This document shows positions 48,021 through 49,894 of a stretch of DNA of 49,894 nt, in pieces. Made by a program: the position numbers and the translations under genes. Each line of letters begins with the position of its first letter. Position 1 is the first letter of the stretch. The notes beneath the pieces are model-generated. The model worked only from the letters and a program-made list of their open reading frames with translations. It was not told the DNA's origin and searched no databases. Source of the DNA: a bacterium BMS3Bbin08 (GTDB lineage: Bacteria > Nitrospirota > Thermodesulfovibrionia > UBA6902 > BMS3Bbin08). Where the stretch lies: assembly GCA_002897775.1 (NCBI GenBank), contig BDTR01000055.1:1-49894 (forward strand), given 5' to 3'.

Positions 48021-49321
48021 ATATTCTTCTAATAACTTCAGCCGAACCTAAAATATCCCCATTTTATACTTCTGAAAAAAGGCCTCCTCTAGGTTTAGGT
48101 TTTGTTATGGCTGTATTGAAAAAAGCGGGACATAGGGTTTTTTTCCGGGACAATTACCTTAAACCGTCTGATGTGTTAGACAGTGATTTCTTAACCAGAA
48201 ATAAAATTGATTTTGTGGGTATATATTCGAATACCATCTGTTACCAGAGCACCCTGGAGTATTTTCGTAAATTACAGAAAATGCGAATTGAAAAAAAATG
48301 GAACGGCAAGATCATTGTTGGAGGGCCCCATACTTCAGTCGGCATGGACACAATACCAGACTATGTTGATCATATTGTAATAGGTGAAGGAGAGGAAACT
48401 ATCCTGGATATCATCAATGGCACTGTGCAGGATAGGATTATCCATGGCAGGAAAGTGCAGGATATGGATAAATTACCAATGCCTGCTTGGGAGGAATTTA
48501 TAAACTTGCCCTATGACTGGAGCGCTCCATGGGGCACGTTTTATCCAACCTATACAATGAATACCAGCCGCGGCTGTCCCTTTAACTGCACTTTTTGTTC
48601 TGTGAAGGCTATATGGGGCAAAACGTATCGGTTTATGTCTGCTGATCGTGTAGTTGCGGATATTCAGTACATGCAGAATAAATACAATGCAAAGTGTATT
48701 TATTTCAGGGAAGACCACTTTACGCTGAACAAGAAACGAACAGTTGAATTTTGCGAGCTGCTGCTAAAGAAGAACATACAAATCGACTGGATGTGTGAAA
48801 CACGTGTGGATCAACTGGATGATTTTGAGTACCAAAATTTAATGTCCAGGGCTGGATGCAGGGCCTTTTATATTGGGGTGGAAAGTGGAAGTCAGCGGAT
48901 GCTCGATTTCTTTAAAAAGGGAGAAAAGATAGAGCAGTTCATAAGAGCCTTTGATATCGCTCACAAAGTGGGAATTAAAACATATGCCAGTTTTGTTGTA
49001 GGCGCACCAACTGAAACAAGAGAAGAATTAGACAGAACTTATCAGTTAATTGAGCGTATCAAGCCTGATTATAGCGGGATGAACATTTATACGGGTCTTC
49101 CCGGAAGCGAATTGTATGATTTCACGAAAATGAATAACCTGTATGAATTTGAAGACAGTAACCATGTTTTGTATCTGAAAGGTCACAATAAACGAGTAGA
49201 TAAATACTATAACGGAGATCCATTTCGCAAGATCCCGGGAAGTGTTTCGAAATGTTCATTAATGATGTGGAACATCAAAAAGAATTTTTTTGGCGTGCTT
49301 TCACGAATTAAAAGGGGCTAA
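48017..49321 (+). CDS. B12-binding-domain radical SAM protein
   Basis: The 434-residue protein has an N-terminal cobalamin-binding-like domain (1-145, VGGPHTSVG then VIGEGEETILDI) and a radical SAM core with the 4Fe-4S motif CPFNCTFC (Cys187, Cys191, Cys194). It overlaps the previous gene by 4 nt (ATGA). Such class B enzymes methylate or rearrange unactivated carbons, and related ones are frequent in polysaccharide clusters with unknown substrates. A sugar or lipid carrier substrate is inferred from context. Confidence 0.87.
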   Translation: MNILLITSAEPKISPFYTSEKRPPLGLGFVMAVLKKAGHRVFFRDNYLKPSDVLDSDFLTRNKIDFVGIYSNTICYQSTLEYFRKLQKMRIEKKWNGKIIVGGPHTSVGMDTIPDYVDHIVIGEGEETILDIINGTVQDRIIHGRKVQDMDKLPMPAWEEFINLPYDWSAPWGTFYPTYTMNTSRGCPFNCTFCSVKAIWGKTYRFMSADRVVADIQYMQNKYNAKCIYFREDHFTLNKKRTVEFCELLLKKNIQIDWMCETRVDQLDDFEYQNLMSRAGCRAFYIGVESGSQRMLDFFKKGEKIEQFIRAFDIAHKVGIKTYASFVVGAPTETREELDRTYQLIERIKPDYSGMNIYTGLPGSELYDFTKMNNLYEFEDSNHVLYLKGHNKRVDKYYNGDPFRKIPGSVSKCSLMMWNIKKNFFGVLSRIKRG

Positions 49322-49328
49322 TACTTGA

Positions 49329-49894
49329 ATGAAAAGTCCTAAAGTAACAGTTCTTATGTCGGTCTATAATGATGAGAGATATCTCAGTGAGTCTGTAGAC
49401 AGCATTTTGAATCAGACATATAAGGACTTCGAATTTCTAATTATCAATGATGGTTCTACAGACAGGTCCAGAGAAATCCTCGAATCATACAGTGACCCCC
49501 GCATAAGGCTTGTTAGGAACGATGGGAATATTGGTCTTACACGCTCTTTGAATAAAGGACTGGCATTAGCTATGGGCGAATATATTGCAAGAATGGATGC
49601 AGACGATATATCCCTGCCTGAAAGATTGGAAAAACAGGTTGGTTTTTTGGATGCTGATTCTTCAGTGGGGGTGCTGGGCATCAACAGTCTGCTAATTGAT
49701 GAGGATGGTAATGTTTTGGAAAAATTACAAAGACCGGTAACACATGACTCAATTATGGCGGAAATGCTTACGGAAAATAGATTTGTTCACAGCTCGGTCA
49801 TGCTTCGAAAAAAACTACTTAAAATGTCTGGATACTATGATGAAAAGCTCGACATGGCACAGGACTATGAGCTATTTCTCAGACTTTCACTTAT
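49329..49894 (+). CDS. Family 2 glycosyltransferase, N-terminal part
   Basis: The frame opens with ATG at 49329, 7 nt after the radical SAM gene, and runs off the window end. The 188 visible residues are a GT-A domain: TVLMSVYNDERYLSESVDSI, INDGSTDRSREIL, the DxD-type motif MDADD, and LRKKLLKMSGYYDE. It probably adds a sugar to the polysaccharide repeat or core. Donor and acceptor cannot be inferred. Confidence 0.9.
   Translation, partial: MKSPKVTVLMSVYNDERYLSESVDSILNQTYKDFEFLIINDGSTDRSREILESYSDPRIRLVRNDGNIGLTRSLNKGLALAMGEYIARMDADDISLPERLEKQVGFLDADSSVGVLGINSLLIDEDGNVLEKLQRPVTHDSIMAEMLTENRFVHSSVMLRKKLLKMSGYYDEKLDMAQDYELFLRLSL

Overview
The window looks like a piece of a Gram-negative (diderm) bacterial chromosome. 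It carries nearly the whole lipid A branch (lpxA, lpxD, lpxI, lpxB, lpxK, waaA, msbA), BamA, Skp and LptE, plus dTDP-rhamnose and O-antigen ABC-export genes. A tetraheme cytochrome c, LpxI in place of LpxH, and a GnnA/GnnB-like pair beside lpxA would fit a Nitrospirota or Desulfobacterota-type organism. That placement is an inference from gene content; there is no rRNA here to settle it.

Layout. (1) 1-6.5 kb: the end of a DEAD-box helicase, then, on the minus strand, lpxB > msbA > waaA > lpxK > yjbQ. (2) 6.5-8.4 kb: a CRP-like palindrome upstream of lpxB and a plus-strand LysM lytic transglycosylase. (3) 8.4-16.6 kb, minus strand: bamA > skp > lpxD > fabZ > lpxA > lpxI > gnnA-like > gnnB-like, tightly packed with overlaps. 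(4) 17.3-24.8 kb, plus strand: leuS > lptE > holA (E. coli order), murJ and two metallo-beta-lactamase-fold proteins, with rpsT convergent to holA. (5) 24.9-32 kb, minus strand: ispA > dxs > tlyA > unknown > J-domain protein > PLP decarboxylase > spermidine synthase. (6) 32.5-36.2 kb, plus strand: acyl-CoA ligase, NHL-propeller lipoprotein, and a tetraheme cytochrome with a sigma-54-like promoter. (7) 36.3-49.9 kb, plus strand: a surface polysaccharide locus with rmlA, an rmlC-like cupin, rmlB, rmlD, a wHTH regulator, wzm and wzt, an acyltransferase-methyltransferase fusion, a radical SAM/B12 protein and a glycosyltransferase cut by the window end. This last part is littered with accessory items: two four-helix-bundle genes, a RAYT element with perfect terminal inverted repeats, a DUF5678-like/retropepsin pair, and three genes with internal deletions (GxxExxY, cysC, a wzt copy).

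The most unusual property is pervasive invasion by short word-like and palindromic repeats. They fill most spacers, abut start codons, supply stop codons to several genes (msbA, speE, dxs, a four-helix gene, the rmlC-like gene), and appear in frame inside two essential genes (waaA and leuS). One 159-bp MITE-like element fills the msbA-waaA junction and contributes both the msbA stop codon and the waaA ribosome-binding region. A second theme is promoters whose -10 box lies only 6-8 nt before the start codon (lpxB, rmlA, the RAYT gene, the wHTH gene), which predicts leaderless mRNAs.

No rRNA, tRNA or CRISPR array was seen. All assignments come from reading motifs by eye; no database search was run.
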